From Neoarius graeffei (lineage: Eukaryota; Chordata; Actinopteri; Siluriformes; Ariidae), in assembly GCF_027579695.1 (NCBI RefSeq), contig NC_083570.1, positions 12,810,551 to 12,874,550 of the forward strand: 64,000 nucleotides of DNA, given 5' to 3'. Each line of letters opens with the position of its first letter. Position 1 is the first letter of the stretch. Both the position numbers and the translations under genes were made by a program. Below the pieces are notes generated by a model. It saw nothing but the letters and a program-made list of their open reading frames with translations, was not told the origin of the DNA and did no database searches. This document shows positions 22,347 through 34,089 of the stretch, piece by piece.

Positions 22347-23410
22347 ATGAAAACCTCGTATGGCGAGGATTATTTGGCACAGTTTGATATATGGGTAAAG
22401 GACTTAGAATTCCCTGAAAAGGGCAGTTTTAGTCCCAGGCAGATAGGACAGTTAGAAGAAAAGTTGAAACAGAAGGAAAAAGAAGAGTCTGCAGATAATG
22501 TTAAGTTCTTAGGGGACTGGAGGGCGTTTTCTGCATGGAAAGAAGAAACACTTAAGAGAGAGTACAAAAGAGAGAAATAACAGGCAGGGCTCTCACCCTC
22601 TTCTCAGTGTTTGAAATTTCAGATGGACCCTGACCTGGAGTCTGCCCCACCACCCCGACACACACTGCCTCCTCAGCAAGGCGGAGCATCATTCCCACAA
22701 GCGCCTCACCCACAGAGAAGGGTAGAAGTTGAGACGAAGGAAAAAATTGAGCCTCTGGAATCTCTCCCAGCCTACCAGCCGCCTCCAGCATCAGCGCCTC
22801 TCAGCGCTTCTCCATCACACACGAGATCCGGTCTTGCATACAGCGATGGAAAAGATACTCTCCTGGACCTGACCACGTGCTCACCAGTGGGTCCACAAGG
22901 CTGTAACCTAAAGTCTGAAGTTCTTCATCTTCCAATGGTGGAAGTGGCTGGAGCTGATGGCGTGCTTTTAGTCCACAGACCCTGGATGACAGCTGATATC
23001 AAGGAAAGCATGGCTTCTCTTCCCAATGTGAGAGAGGTAGGAGGAAAGAGATTTGGTAACGAACTGTTGATATTTTGCAGAAAATTCCGACCGACCACCC
23101 ATGAACTTCGCTGCCTAATCATGACCAAGATGGGTATAGATTGGAACAAGGTTTCCAAAGAGTGGCCGGAAGCTGACCAGCGAATGACTACACCAGACTG
23201 GAGCGCGGCTGGCAATAACTGTTCAGCCTGGAGAAAAAGGAACAAGAGGAGGAAGAGGTCGAAGTAGGGGCCGAGACAGGACAACCTGGAGTGACTCGTC
23301 CTGGATAAAAGGTGCAACCTGCTACAACTGCAATCAGAAGGGACACATTGCTCGAGATTGTCTCCACAGTAGCAGGCAGAGGCCCTGTGAGGAGTACAGC
23401 AAAGCAGACT
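22347..23410 (+). pseudogene. Retroviral gag remnant (matrix, capsid, zinc knuckle)
   Basis: A matrix-like start (22347) runs to a stop at 22578-22580; the same frame resumes through a proline-rich linker and a capsid-like segment to a stop at 23265-23267. A CCHC knuckle of the form C-x2-C-x4-H-x4-C lies at about 23321-23362 in another frame. At least one nonsense change and one frameshift separate the parts, so no full Gag can be made. Leader sequence from 21371 to 22346 has no clear gene. Confidence 0.8.
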
Positions 23411-23538
23411 GATGGGCAGACTCTGGGAACGGGCCCCACACAGAGAACAGGGGAGGTAACACACACACACCTGATGATACACATACACATAGACAGGAGC
23501 ATTCACATAACATTAAACACATTAGTAGCAGCACTTGC

Positions 23539-26500
23539 ATGCAACAGCAAGACTACACAGAAACGCCCGATACACCAGTCCAAATAAATACACCTGAAGT
23601 TGCATTAAGTTTGTTAAAATACACAACTACTCCTTTTTCTAAACTCCCTTGTATGCCCCTCACTGTGTGTGGGCATGTGTTAGCCTTTTTAGTAGATTCT
23701 GGAGCAGGACACTCAGTGATACAACATGTGGTACTTCCAGTAGACCCACCGCTCAGCTCAAATTCTATTCAGACGATGGGCATCTCAGGACGACCTGTAA
23801 CCGAAACTTTCTCAGTCAACCTCCCGTGTAAAAGCGAGGGAGGAATAGTTACGTCCCACTCATTCCTCATCTCACATACATGTCCAGTAAATTTGTTAGC
23901 ACGTGATTTAATGTGCAAATTAGAAGTAAATCTCACATCCACTCCAGATGGACTAACTATTGAAGTAAGTGAAATGTGCGGTGTGCAGTATGGGTTTGGA
24001 AGCCCCCTGTATTTGTATGTCTGGCAGCTCTGCTCAGATCAACTCACACAAACTCCAAAACACCTTGTACAGCTCGCACACTTGAACACCTCATCAGTTG
24101 ACACAGATTATATGAAAGAGGAAGATCTGCATTGCACAGCACATGTTCACCAAGGGCAAGATGTAGAGTTTGAAAAGACTTGGTTTGCAGACCCCCATGC
24201 ACGTGAAAGATTGACCCTCAAACTATGTATTGGTCTAAACATTATTGCGCTGTGCAGGTCCATTTTACTCGTTGTCCAAACAGCTGCATCAATGTTCATC
24301 GCAGTGTTCTCAAACATGTTATACACGGCCTTGTGTCAGAGGACTTTGAGGTCGGCTGCTGCCAACATGATTTCTTTGACATCATTAATTCTATATCCCA
24401 TGTCTCATTACCAAGGCCACGAGCTGCCCATTGGAAAGACGTGGGGAAATGGGTCAGGAAGTGTGCAGTCGATGGCAATGAATGGTCCCAGAGGACCCTA
24501 GTGTGTTGTTTTGTCAAAGGCTTGGGGTCTACAAACAAAGTCATGCTATGTGTGTGTATGTTAAGCGCAGCGTAATATTAGCCACTGATGACCAGGGTCC
24601 TGGGGACCTCGGCCATACTGGCCTGTTTGTCTCTGTTTCCACAGGCATAACTCCAGCAGAGGTGCACCCCAAATTGGCGGGAGTTCCAAATTCCATTTGG
24701 GCGAAGGGTAAACATGATGTGGGCCTAATAAAGAATGCTGAACCAGTGGTGATCACCCCCAAATCAGATTTCAGGCCTAAACAGACCCAGTAGCCACTCA
24801 AACCAGAAGCAATTGCAGGTATAAAACTGGTCTTTGATTCGTTGCTGAAGGCAGATGTAATTGTCCCTTGCCAGGACTTTCCAGTGCGCACTCCTATTTT
24901 TCCAGTTAAGAAGGAAGAAAACCGTCCCAACCCGATGAGTGGAGGTTTGTCCAAGATCTGCAAGCAGTCAATGCTGCGGCTGTCCCGCACACGCCTGACG
25001 TCCCTAAAGAGTACTCTGCAGGCCACACCCACGTTGGGACTGCCTGACCCCAATAAACCATTTGTTCAAACTGTAGATGAAAAGAAGGGTTTTATGACCT
25101 CTGTTCTTTTGCAGAAACACGGGGATAGATTGAGACCTGTAGCCTACTTCTCCAGCAGGCTGGATCCAGTGGCGGCTGGACTTCCTGTTTGCCTGCGTGC
25201 AGTTGCTGCAGCTGAAAAGGTGGTAACTGCCTCCAGAAATATTGTGGGGTATTCTAACCTCACCCTTTTGGTCCCACATGCTGTCTCCCTACTTCTGTTG
25301 GGGAAAAAAAAAAAAAAAAGATGTCACATTTGTCAGCACAGAGATGGTTGAAGTATAACACAGTCACTTGATATGCCTAACATCACTGTGAAACGTTGTA
25401 CTGTTCTGAATCCTGCCTCTCTTCTCCCTACAGAGGACGATGGAGAGCCACATAACTGTGTAGCTCTCACTAACGATTTTTGTTCCCCCAGGGCAGACTT
25501 AAAGAGTGACCCTTTGGAAAATCCAGACATGATCCTCTATGTGGATGGTTCAGCCTCCAGAGACCCAGAGACGGGAAAGAACAAAGTAGGTTTTGCCATA
25601 GTCTCAGATCACGAGGTCCTCAAGGCGTGTCTGCCCTCAAACCTGTCAGCACAGGCCGCAGAGCTCTGTTCCCTTATCAAGACATGCAAATTGGCTGCAG
25701 GGTGATCTGTCAATATTTTTACGGACAGTAGGTACACGTTTGGCGTTGTGCACGATTTTGGCACTATTTGGAAACACAGAAATTTTCTCACTAGCACAGG
25801 ATCTCCCATTGCACATCATAAACTGGTCTCTGAGTTGTTGGATGCTGTTCTACTCCCTAGAGCCATTGCTGTGTGTAAGTGTGCTGCCCATACTAACAAT
25901 ACTGATCTTGTGTCTCAAGGGAATGCCAGGGCGAACGTGGCAGCTAAGTGTGCAGCCTCGGCTTTCAGTTCACCCTCTAACCTTGCCTTTCCTCAGGTTT
26001 CTACCCCTTGTTTACAGCTAGTGGACCTTCAGAGCACTGCCACCCAGGACGAGAGACGAGTATGGAAACAGGCAGGCTGTATCCTTGCAAACTCGGTCTG
26101 GGTTTGTCCCTCGGGCCGTCCCTGTCTACCAAAATACATGTTCCCTTTCTATGCAAAATTGGCACATGGGCTGACCCATGTGTCAAAAGGGGGGATGGTA
26201 GCAGAAGTAACAAAGAGATGGTTCACAAAGGGGTTTTCAAATTATGCTGCGAAATTTTGCAAGCAATGCTTGATATGTGCACAACATAATGCAGGTCAAG
26301 GTATCAGACTAACTCAAGCAGCACACCCAATACCAGACAAACCATTTGATCACCTCCAAATGGACTTGATTGAACTGACACTTAGAGAGGGAAAATGGGT
26401 CCCTTAAAAATAAACTAAGCAAAGCTTGTGCAGAAACAGGGCTAGGATGGACAAAGGTCCTCCCTGTAGTACTCACACAAATGAGGATGCAAACTAGGCC

Positions 26501-27017
26501 TAAACATGGGTTAAGCCCATTCGAAATTCTGTTTGGACGAGTACCCAACACGGGGATAGGGCCAGCTCAAGGAACACTGCTGGACACCACACTGTGTGAT
26601 GATGCAATGTTGAATTACTGTGCAACGTTGTCCTCTGCTTTGAAATCTATCCACAAACAGGTAAAAGAAGCACTTCCCAAACCCGCTGAGGGATCTCTGC
26701 ACGATCTACAACCAGGGGATTGGATCGTGGTAAAGGACTTCCGACGAACCAAGTGGAACAAGCCACGGTGGAATGGCCCATTCCAGGTCCTGCTCACGAC
26801 CCCAACGGCAGTGAAAGTCACAGGCAGAGTGACGTGGATCCACGCTAGCCGCTGCAGGAGGGTTCCTGAACCAGCTGAGCAGGAGGAAAAGGAAGGCCTG
26901 AGTGACCAGATGCTGACTAAAGCTCGTGAGGAAGAAAGGCATCACTGCATGGAACAGTGCGAGTATCACATCAATCACGCACGCACCCTCAATAGGGAAG
27001 AGTATTTCAGTGTCTAG
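23539..27017 (+). pseudogene. Retroviral protease/pol remnant with large deletions
   Basis: An aspartic protease core (VDSGAGHS) is at about 23690. The N-terminal RT edge appears near 24840-24910 (RTPIFPVKKEE), but the catalytic RT core with its YxDD box is missing: the frame jumps to the connection domain near 25020-25300. RNase H follows at 25530-25990 with a frameshift near 25705. The integrase zinc-binding segment is at 26160-26400, most of the catalytic core is deleted, and the integrase C-terminal segment is at 26481-27017. An A-rich run at 25303-25319 breaks one frame. It is non-functional. Confidence 0.85.
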
Positions 27018-27259
27018 CTGATAGATAAGTCTTAGGGTTTTGAGTTTCCTCCAAGTCCCGGTGAGGTGGGACGAGGGCTGATAGGGCGTGCCCGCCCTCT
27101 GAGCACCAATACACGTCAAGAAGGGCAAGGGTTAACTCGGTAACATCATTGAGGCACTGAACAAGATGCGCAAGGTTGCTGAACAATTACGAGCAGATGA
27201 ACATGGAGGAGTTGAAGACAGCTGATCGTGTTAGTTCAGTGGATGGAAGACTCTAATTC

Positions 27260-27486
27260 TATCCACCATACCGGTCCTGGGCTTAGTGATTGTGATGCTA
27301 TGTTTGCTCCCTGTTTTCTGTCAATGTTGTATGTCTGTGTTTCAGAGGCAGCTGACAAATATCGGTTACCAGATGGTGAAAATAGACTCCGATGACTTGC
27401 CTGACTGGCCTCCAAACCCACACGAAGACTATAACCCACCGTTCGATGACATCAGCACAGTTGACATGAAACTAGTCCTGACTTAA
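27260..27486 (+). pseudogene. Retroviral env C-terminal remnant
   Basis: Only a hydrophobic membrane-spanning stretch followed by a short cytoplasmic tail and stop (27484-27486) remains next to the 3' LTR. The surface subunit and most of the transmembrane subunit are absent. The call rests on position and hydrophobicity only. Confidence 0.5.
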
Positions 27487-27713
27487 AACACTTTCATTAT
27501 CATTGTTTCCTGTTCTATTATTCCTGATCTATGTATATGGCTTGCTAGCATTCATTTAAGATGTTTATGTCTTATAAAAACAGCCTTAGCATTATCCCTG
27601 TACACTCAATGACGTGTTAAGTCGAATCTCTCTGAGAACTCTTATCACTGAAACTGTGTACAGTTCTTTTCTTTCCTTTTAGTAATTTATCCTATAGGAT
27701 AAAAAGGGGGGAA

Positions 27714-28230
27714 TGTGAGGGAATTTTTAATGGATGAACATTATTATTCTCTGTGTTTCTGTGTGTTGAGCTCAAGTGGCCTATACTGAGAAAGATGTTT
27801 TTTCCTATGTTGTAATCGCTTTTCTGTGGCCTTGGTGGTAATGAGCAGGGTGCTTGAGTTCATCCTAGCTTGCATCTTCTCATGATGTAACCACCTTTCC
27901 TGACCTTGGTGGTGATAAGCAGGGTGCCTGAGTTCTCATAACTACGCATCCACCCGCACGCCAGGTGCACGCTCTAACAAAGCTTCATAGAAAATCTTGA
28001 GCCAATCACGTGAAGACACAAGCAGTGAGCGAATGCTTTCAGAGTATAATAGATAACATTCCTAAAACACAACTCAGAGTGCGCGTACTCTCGGCATCAT
28101 CAGAAGTGGTGTCTTCTTCTATTCTTCTCTTTCCTTTCCTATTTTATATCTTTATATGATCTACTATAATAAATGACTGAAAAGACAACTGTTAAGCGTT
28201 CTGAAGTGTTTATTAGAAATTTCCATTACA
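27714..28230 (+). repeat. 3' LTR of the endogenous retrovirus
   Basis: 517 bp, near-identical to the 5' LTR, preceded directly by the purine tract. Confidence 0.92.
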
Positions 28231-28368
28231 GACTTTTTTCAAAAAACAAATTCACCTTTGAATCCTATAGCTTCATTCCATTCACCTATCTATCCATTCT
28301 CAACACACATCCATCCATGCATGCATGCGATCAGTCATCCACCCAGCCAACCCAGTCATCTCACCATT

Positions 28369-28869
28369 TTAGCTATTAAACCAGTGATTGTATCTTAAAA
28401 GTAGAAGCTTTTCAAACTTAAGGTCAGAGAGTCTGTTTCTCTTTGGAGTGAAGACGAGCTTTCCCAGGCTAAAAAGTCTCTCTACGGGAGCACTGGATGG
28501 AGTGGCTGCATTGTATTTGAGTGAAACTGTCTTTATCAGTGGAAATCCATGAAGAGAGTCCATCCCTTGTGCTGCTGATTTGAAATAATCTGCAACTTGA
28601 CTTTCAGCAGTAGCAGCAGTGGCATCCTCATCATCAAAGGCAAAGAACTCGTCCTCTATGGTTGAGTCAGTATGTGTTGGTGTGCTGGTAGTACCTGTCT
28701 GCTGGTCTTCCTCTCGAGCACTTTTACGGCGTTCAGCGAGCAGACTTGCCTTAGCCTTGTCCTTCTTCTCTTGTGTCCGCAGCCAACGTAATTTAAACCT
28801 GGGCAGAGTCACAGCAGCCAAGATAGCGTTCTCGCTCTCCAGCACCTCCGCAAATCTTGTTTTAATTGC
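28369..28869 (-). CDS. hAT transposase, exon 2 (C-terminal, hATC dimerisation)
   Basis: This minus-strand exon, after the acceptor cag at 28870-28872, encodes AIKTRFAEVLESEN through a charged linker to the hATC domain: YNAATPSSAPVERLFSLG, KRNRLSDLKFEKLLLLR and a final NHWFNS with stop at 28369. The hATC region mediates dimerisation and is required for hAT transposition. Phase 0 joins it to exon 1. Confidence 0.92.
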   Translation of the reverse strand, partial: AIKTRFAEVLESENAILAAVTLPRFKLRWLRTQEKKDKAKASLLAERRKSAREEDQQTGTTSTPTHTDSTIEDEFFAFDDEDATAATAESQVADYFKSAAQGMDSLHGFPLIKTVSLKYNAATPSSAPVERLFSLGKLVFTPKRNRLSDLKFEKLLLLRYNHWFNS

Positions 28870-29046
28870 CTGAAATTACATATAATACAAAGAACATATT
28901 ATACTGACTGTCTACACACACGCACACACAAGACATGATGAGCACAATTATATGCAATAATACATACACATAATACAAACAAAATAACATTTTTTCATTA
29001 GGTATCAATGTATTTAGCTTACTCAAAAATAAATAGTCGTTCTCAC

Positions 29047-30474
29047 CGTAACAATTGCCTCTGGAAGGTCAACGAGAATTTGCAGGCCACCCTTCAGCTC
29101 CATGGTCTTCAACATCAGTGTCTCCAGAGTGGGTAAGAGAGTGCCATGATAACAGTTGTCCTCTCCCTGAAGAATGTCCAGGGCTACTGTTAGTGGCTTC
29201 ATTGTCGTGCAGTACTCCCTGAGGAACTGATACTCTCTTTCTGTAATGGCTTTCAAGCCGAACTTGGAAGATATGGTGTTCAGCTCAACTATTGGGATCT
29301 CACAGATTCGAGCAAGGGCATCATAAAAAGAGTTCCATCTCGTAGTGCAAGGGACTACCAGCTTCCTTGCAATAACATCATCCACGGTCTCTGCAGCCAC
29401 TGTAGATCGGCTAGCCTTGTTCCATAAGGCTGTGCATTTCGTCGTAGCACTTCTGTATACTGCTTTTGTTTCTGGACTGGTCGAAATCCACTTATCAACA
29501 TCATTACATGAAACGAGGTTTAATGTGTGTGATGCACACCTCTGATGTGGTGGCAAAGTAATCACAGCATCATCGTCATCATCACCTCCAACACTATTTT
29601 GCAAGACATCATGAATGTTCATAAAAGTCACCTCGTCCTCCTCATCCTCCGAGTCATCCTCCTCAACTGGCTGATACTTTTTGAAGGCCTTGACGAAATT
29701 AGAGCCGTTATCTGTGACAGTGGATGTTATTTTGTGGGAAATGCCATAAGATGAGTGAATATTATCAAGCTCAGACGCGATACTGTCATGGGTATGACGG
29801 CCCTTGAATCGCCTACATGCCAAGGCAGCTTTCCTTCGTTCCATGGTTTCTGAATGTATCCAGTGTGCAGTAACGCCAAGATAGCTTTTATTATGTGCAG
29901 TCCATATGTCTGCAGTAGTAGAGACGTATTCCAACTGTTCAAATTCTTTTTTGAGCTCGACGTTCATTTTAACATACTCTGCATCAATATATTTAGAAAA
30001 AGTCTTTCTGCACGGCGGACCGGCTCCAGCTCTCCTTGGAATTTTCCCTATAAGGGCTCTAAAGGAGTCCGAGTCAACTGTTGACAATGGCAGCATGTTT
30101 TCAACCACATACCTCCCTATCATTTCATTGAGTTCTTTCTGTGTAGTAAGTTTTGGGGTAGCCGAAGCAGAAAAATCCAGCCTTTGCTGCTTGGCTGGCG
30201 TGGCTCCGTCGCCGTGGCCTTCGTTGTTAGCTAGCTTGCCTTTATCATGGGGCATGCCGGTGGCCACTAGCTTAACAGAAGCGTGTGCCGTCGAGAGATG
30301 CTTCATTAAATTCGAGTTGCTTACATTTGAAGTGGACAAAGTCTTTGGTCTTAGACACAATGTGCACATAACATGTACGTTTTTACCTTTTACCTCGACG
30401 AGGTTAAAATACTGCCTATACTTCCACCTTGAAAACGTTGTCTTCGACTCGGGACTCGCCATCCCATCTGACAT
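29047..30474 (-). CDS. hAT transposase, exon 1 (BED finger and catalytic core)
   Basis: From ATG 30474 it encodes 476 residues and ends at a GT donor (29046). A BED-type zinc finger (about residues 10-65) has CTLC and HLSTAH. Core segments include VSTTADIWTAHNKSYLG, VTDNGSNFVKAF, an acidic insert and CASHTLNL, matching the RNase H-like fold of Ac-type hAT transposases. With exon 2 the product is 642 aa with no stop or frameshift. An in-frame upstream ATG at 30567 exists, but the segment it adds is a low-complexity Thr-His tract over a CA repeat, so 30474 is preferred. Confidence 0.92.
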
Positions 30475-31143
30475 TGTGTGTGTGTGTGTGCGCGCTACGA
30501 CTGTGTGCTGGGTTTGTGTGATAGCCGCCCACCGGGTGTCTCTGTTTGGCTCAACATGAAATCTCACTCTGCTTTAGCCAATCATCCTAACGTATCCAGC
30601 CTTTACCAAAGGGAGAAAAAAAATATCATGCCTGTATGCGAGTTGAGTGAGATGCCAGTTTCAAAACGAGTAGGTTGGTTCAGTAACGCGCAGTAATGGC
30701 GTGTTGGTACCGGTAACGGCGTTACAACGATAGATGAAGTAACTCGTTGGATTACCCGTTACTGAAAAAAGTAACGCCGTTAGTAACGGCGTTTATTTCA
30801 ACGCCGTTATTCCCATCACTGGTTGTGAGTGACTGTGGAATACACTGATAAGTGTGGGGAAAAGCTTGTGTTGGGATGAATAGAAGTGTGGATGCATGTA
30901 AATGCCTTGATGTGCCTGAAGTTACAGTAATATTTGAAGTTGCTTTGTTTGAAATTAATGTTGGAAAGGTAAGCGATGGTTGGTATAGTAGGCTATGCCT
31001 TCACTGCTTTACAATCTTTGCTTGTTGTCTTGTCAATGGAACTTTATGCCTATGAATGTTGTGACTTATGTAACTGAAATACTACTACTGAAATATTACT
31101 CTTTGTAACAGTAATGAGGCATATTTTTATTTGTCTTCATCAG

Positions 31144-32151
31144 GAACCACACCTCATTGGAGCAACAGCGATGGACATGAGTGCAACATCGGACTTTGAT
31201 GTCAGCATGACCTCTGAGACTGCTCTTGATCCTGCAGACAGCAGCTATGTGCCAGATAGCAGCCCCTCAACCTCCACCACAGGAAGTTCCTCAAGCCTCC
31301 CTGGACAACCCAGAGGATGGAGGGAAAGGAAGTGGATCGTGAACGAGTCCAAGCTCATGGAGCTGTTCCAAAGATGCCCAGAATGCCGTTCTGTGATGTG
31401 TGACCTCCAGCAAACTGTATCGCGCTGTGGCAGCAGAATAAAAATAAAATGGCAATGCGACAGTGGCCATGTGGGAAAATGGGAGTCATGTCCCGAAGTA
31501 CGTGGGATGCCAGAAAATAACTTATTGACACAAGCTGCAATTGTCTTCACTGGTGCAACATACACCGATATTGCTGACTGGGCAGGACTTCTCAACCTGC
31601 AGTTGCCCCACAAATCATGGTACAATGTGATTCAGAACACTTACCTGCTCCCAGCAATTGAACAAGCATACATAACACAGGAGGACATCATCAAAGCAAG
31701 ACTAATCTGCCAATTAGAGGATGGTGAGGGAGTGCAGCTATGTGGTGATGGCAGAAGTGACAGCCACCGGGCATTCCAGCAAATACAACACATACTCTTT
31801 CATGGATGACTCAACGAAGCAGATTCTGGTGTTTGAGCTAATGCAGGTAAGACTGTGAATTATCACAAAAACATGGTCAGTTCTGCAACACCTGTCATAC
31901 AACTCTGTAACCAACGGATAAATTACATTTCAGATTCCCTCATCCATACATTTGTGCTCCACAGGTGTCCCAGGCCTCAAGTTCTGCTGCGATGGAACCA
32001 TTGGGTTTCAGGAAAGGACTGGACAACATCCTGAATGAGGGCATCGATGTAACAGTGGTCACCACTGACCGGCATCCCTCCATCTGAAAAATTATGAGAG
32101 AGGAGTATCCTAACATCATCCATCAATTTGACCCATGACATGTAGCAAAAG
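31144..32151 (+). pseudogene. Kolobok-like transposase, central exons with nonsense changes
   Basis: Exon 31144-31846 encodes a Ser/Thr-rich linker, a zinc-ribbon-like CPECRSVMCDL and CDSGHVGKW, then TQAAIVFTGATYTDIADWAG and LCGDGRSDS; a 1-base frameshift near 31765 precedes YNTYSFMDDSTKQILVFEL. Exon 31975-32151 encodes MEPLGFRKGLDNILNEGIDV, VTTDRHPSI and IIHQFDP, the transposase core pattern, but has in-frame TGA at 32085 and 32136. Both look like decay from CGA and TGG codons. The gene continues at 34090. Confidence 0.8.
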
Positions 32152-32433
32152 GTTAGTTTTCTGTTAGTCTATATCTACTATCTATTATTGTCTTGTAATT
32201 ATGTTTTAACAGTGTTTCCTTGAGGAATGTAGTAGGCTGCAGAATGTGTGTGGTGCACTCTCAATGATTTTTTTTTTCAATTTCATTGAGATGTCTTTTT
32301 TAGCAAAAGATTACACAAATGACAAATGTCAGACAGACTGAAATGATGCTGAAACATCAGTATGCATCACATGTGGTCGAAAAGGGGGGGCACTCCAGTC
32401 AATGTAATGAAAAGGCAAACACTGAAAGAAATA

Positions 32434-34041
32434 CAGTGGTGCTTGAAAGTTTGTGAACCCTTTAGAATTTTCTATATTTTTGCATAAATATGACCTAAAA
32501 CATCATCAGATTGTCACCCAAGTCCTAAAAGTAGATAAAGAGAACCCAGTTAAACAAATGAGACAAAAATATTATATTTGTTTATTTATTTATTGAGGAA
32601 AATGATCCAATATTACATATCTGTGAGTGGCAAAAGTATGTGAACCTTTGCTTTCACTATCTGGTGTGACCCCATTGTGCAGCAATAACTGCAGCTAAAG
32701 GTTTCTGGTAACTGTTGATCAGTCCTGCACACCAGCTTGGAGGAATTTTAGCCCATTCTTCTGTACAGAACAGGTTCAACTTTGGGATGTTGGTGGGTTT
32801 CCTCACATGAACTGCTTGCTTCAGGTCCTTCCACAACATTTCAATTGGATTAAGGTCAGGACTTTGACTTGGCCATTCCAAAACATTAACTTTATTCTTC
32901 TTTAACCATTCTTCAGTAGAATGACTTGTGTGCTTAGGGTCATTGTCTTGCTGCATGACCCATCTTCTCTTGAGATTCAGTTCATGGACAGATGTCCTGA
33001 CATTTTCCTTTAGAATTCACTGATATAATTCAGAATTCATTGTTCCATCAATGATGGCAAGCCGTCCTGGCCCAGATGCAGCAAAACAGGCCCAAACAAT
33101 GATACTACCATCACCATGTTTCACAGATGGGATAAGGTTCTTATGCTGGAATGCAGTGTTTTCCTTTCTCCAAACATGACGCTTCTCATTTAAACCAAAA
33201 AGTTCTATTTTGATCTCATCCGTCCACAGAACATTTTTCCAATAGCCTTCTGGCTTGTCCACGTGATCTTTAGCAAACTGCAGATGAGCAGCAATATTCT
33301 TTTTGGAGAGCAGTGGCTTTCTCCTTGCAACCCTGCCATGCACACCATTGTCGTTCAGTGTTCTCCTGATGGTGGACTCATGGACATGAACATTAACCAA
33401 TGTGAGAGAGGCCTTCAGTTGCTTAGAAGTTACCCTGGGGTGTTTTGTGGCCTCGCCGACTATTACACACCTTGCTCTTGGAGTGATCTTTGTTGGTCGA
33501 CCACTCCTGGGGAGGGTAACAATGGTCTTGAATTTCCTCCATTTGTACACAATCTGTCTGACTGTGGATTGGTGGAGTCCAAACTCTTTAGAGATGGTTT
33601 TGTAACCTTTTCCAGCCTGATGAGCATCAACAACACTTTTTCTGAGATCCTCAGAAATCTCCTTTGTTCGTGCCATGATACACTTCCACAAACGTGTTGA
33701 GAAAATCAGACTTTGACAGATTCCTGTTCTGTAAATAAAACAGCGTGCCCACTCACACCTGGTTGTCGTCCCATTGATTGAAAACACCTGACTCTAATTT
33801 CACCTTCAAATTAACTGCTAATCCTAGAGGTTCACATACTTTTGCCACTCACAGATATGTAATATTGGATCATTTTCCTCAGTAAATAAATAACCAAGTT
33901 TCATATTTTTGTCTCATTTGTTTAACTGGGTTCTCTTTATCTACTTTTAGGATTTGTGTGAAAATCTGATGATGTTTTAGGTCATATTTATGCAAGAATA
34001 TAGAACATTCTAAAGGGTTCACAAACTTTCAAGCACCACTG
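32434..34041 (-). mobile_element. Tc1/mariner transposon, near-complete
   Basis: 1608 bp between TA dinucleotides (32432-32433 and 34042-34043). The ends CAGTGGTGCTTGAAAGTTTG and its inverse match. It encodes a transposase on the minus strand with one nonsense codon. It lies in an intron of the Kolobok-like transposase. Confidence 0.93.
32657..33676 (-). pseudogene. Tc1 transposase (339 codons, one stop)
   Basis: From ATG 33676: HTH_Tc1 region MARTKEISEDLRKSVVDAHQ, the GRPTKIT hook, a second HTH, then the DDE core with D in WTDEIKIELFG, D in QQDNDPKHTS and E in SPDLNPIEMLW, spaced as DD34E. A single in-frame TGA at 33017-33019 splits it; the frame is otherwise open to 32657. It would bind the TIRs and cut and paste the element if intact. 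The copy is therefore recent but disabled. Confidence 0.92.
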
Positions 34042-34089
34042 TAGGTGCACATCCATATTTCTATCAATTGATTTTATGTAATTGTCCAG

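Larger units (their letters stand above)
20835..28230 (+). mobile_element. Endogenous retrovirus, young by LTRs but internally defective
   Basis: LTRs at 20835-21349 and 27714-28230 are flanked by a 4-bp duplication GACT (20831-20834, 28231-28234). A tRNA-Asn-type primer site and a purine tract (AAAAAGGGGGGAA) are in place. The interior keeps parts of gag, protease, pol and the end of env, all broken by stops, frameshifts or large deletions. Motifs suggest a gamma/epsilon-like (class I) fish retrovirus. The insertion lies about 140 bp past the hAT transposase stop codon. Confidence 0.9.
19948..30821 (-). mobile_element. hAT (Ac-like) transposon, apparently autonomous, holding a provirus
   Basis: It has an 8-bp perfect target duplication GTTGTGAG (19940-19947, 30822-30829). 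The ends CAGTGTTGGGCACATTAC and, inverted, CAGTGATGGGAATAACG lead into repeated GTAACT/GTTACT-type subterminal motifs (TAACTAGTTAC and TAACGGCGTTAC) typical of hATs. Without the 7.4-kb provirus the element is about 3.5 kb. It encodes an unbroken two-exon transposase on the minus strand. It sits in an intron of the Kolobok-like transposase gene. Confidence 0.95.

Noticed and set aside
27260-27486. A stand-alone membrane protein gene
   Set aside because: Its position just before the 3' LTR and its single hydrophobic segment fit the tail of a deleted env better.
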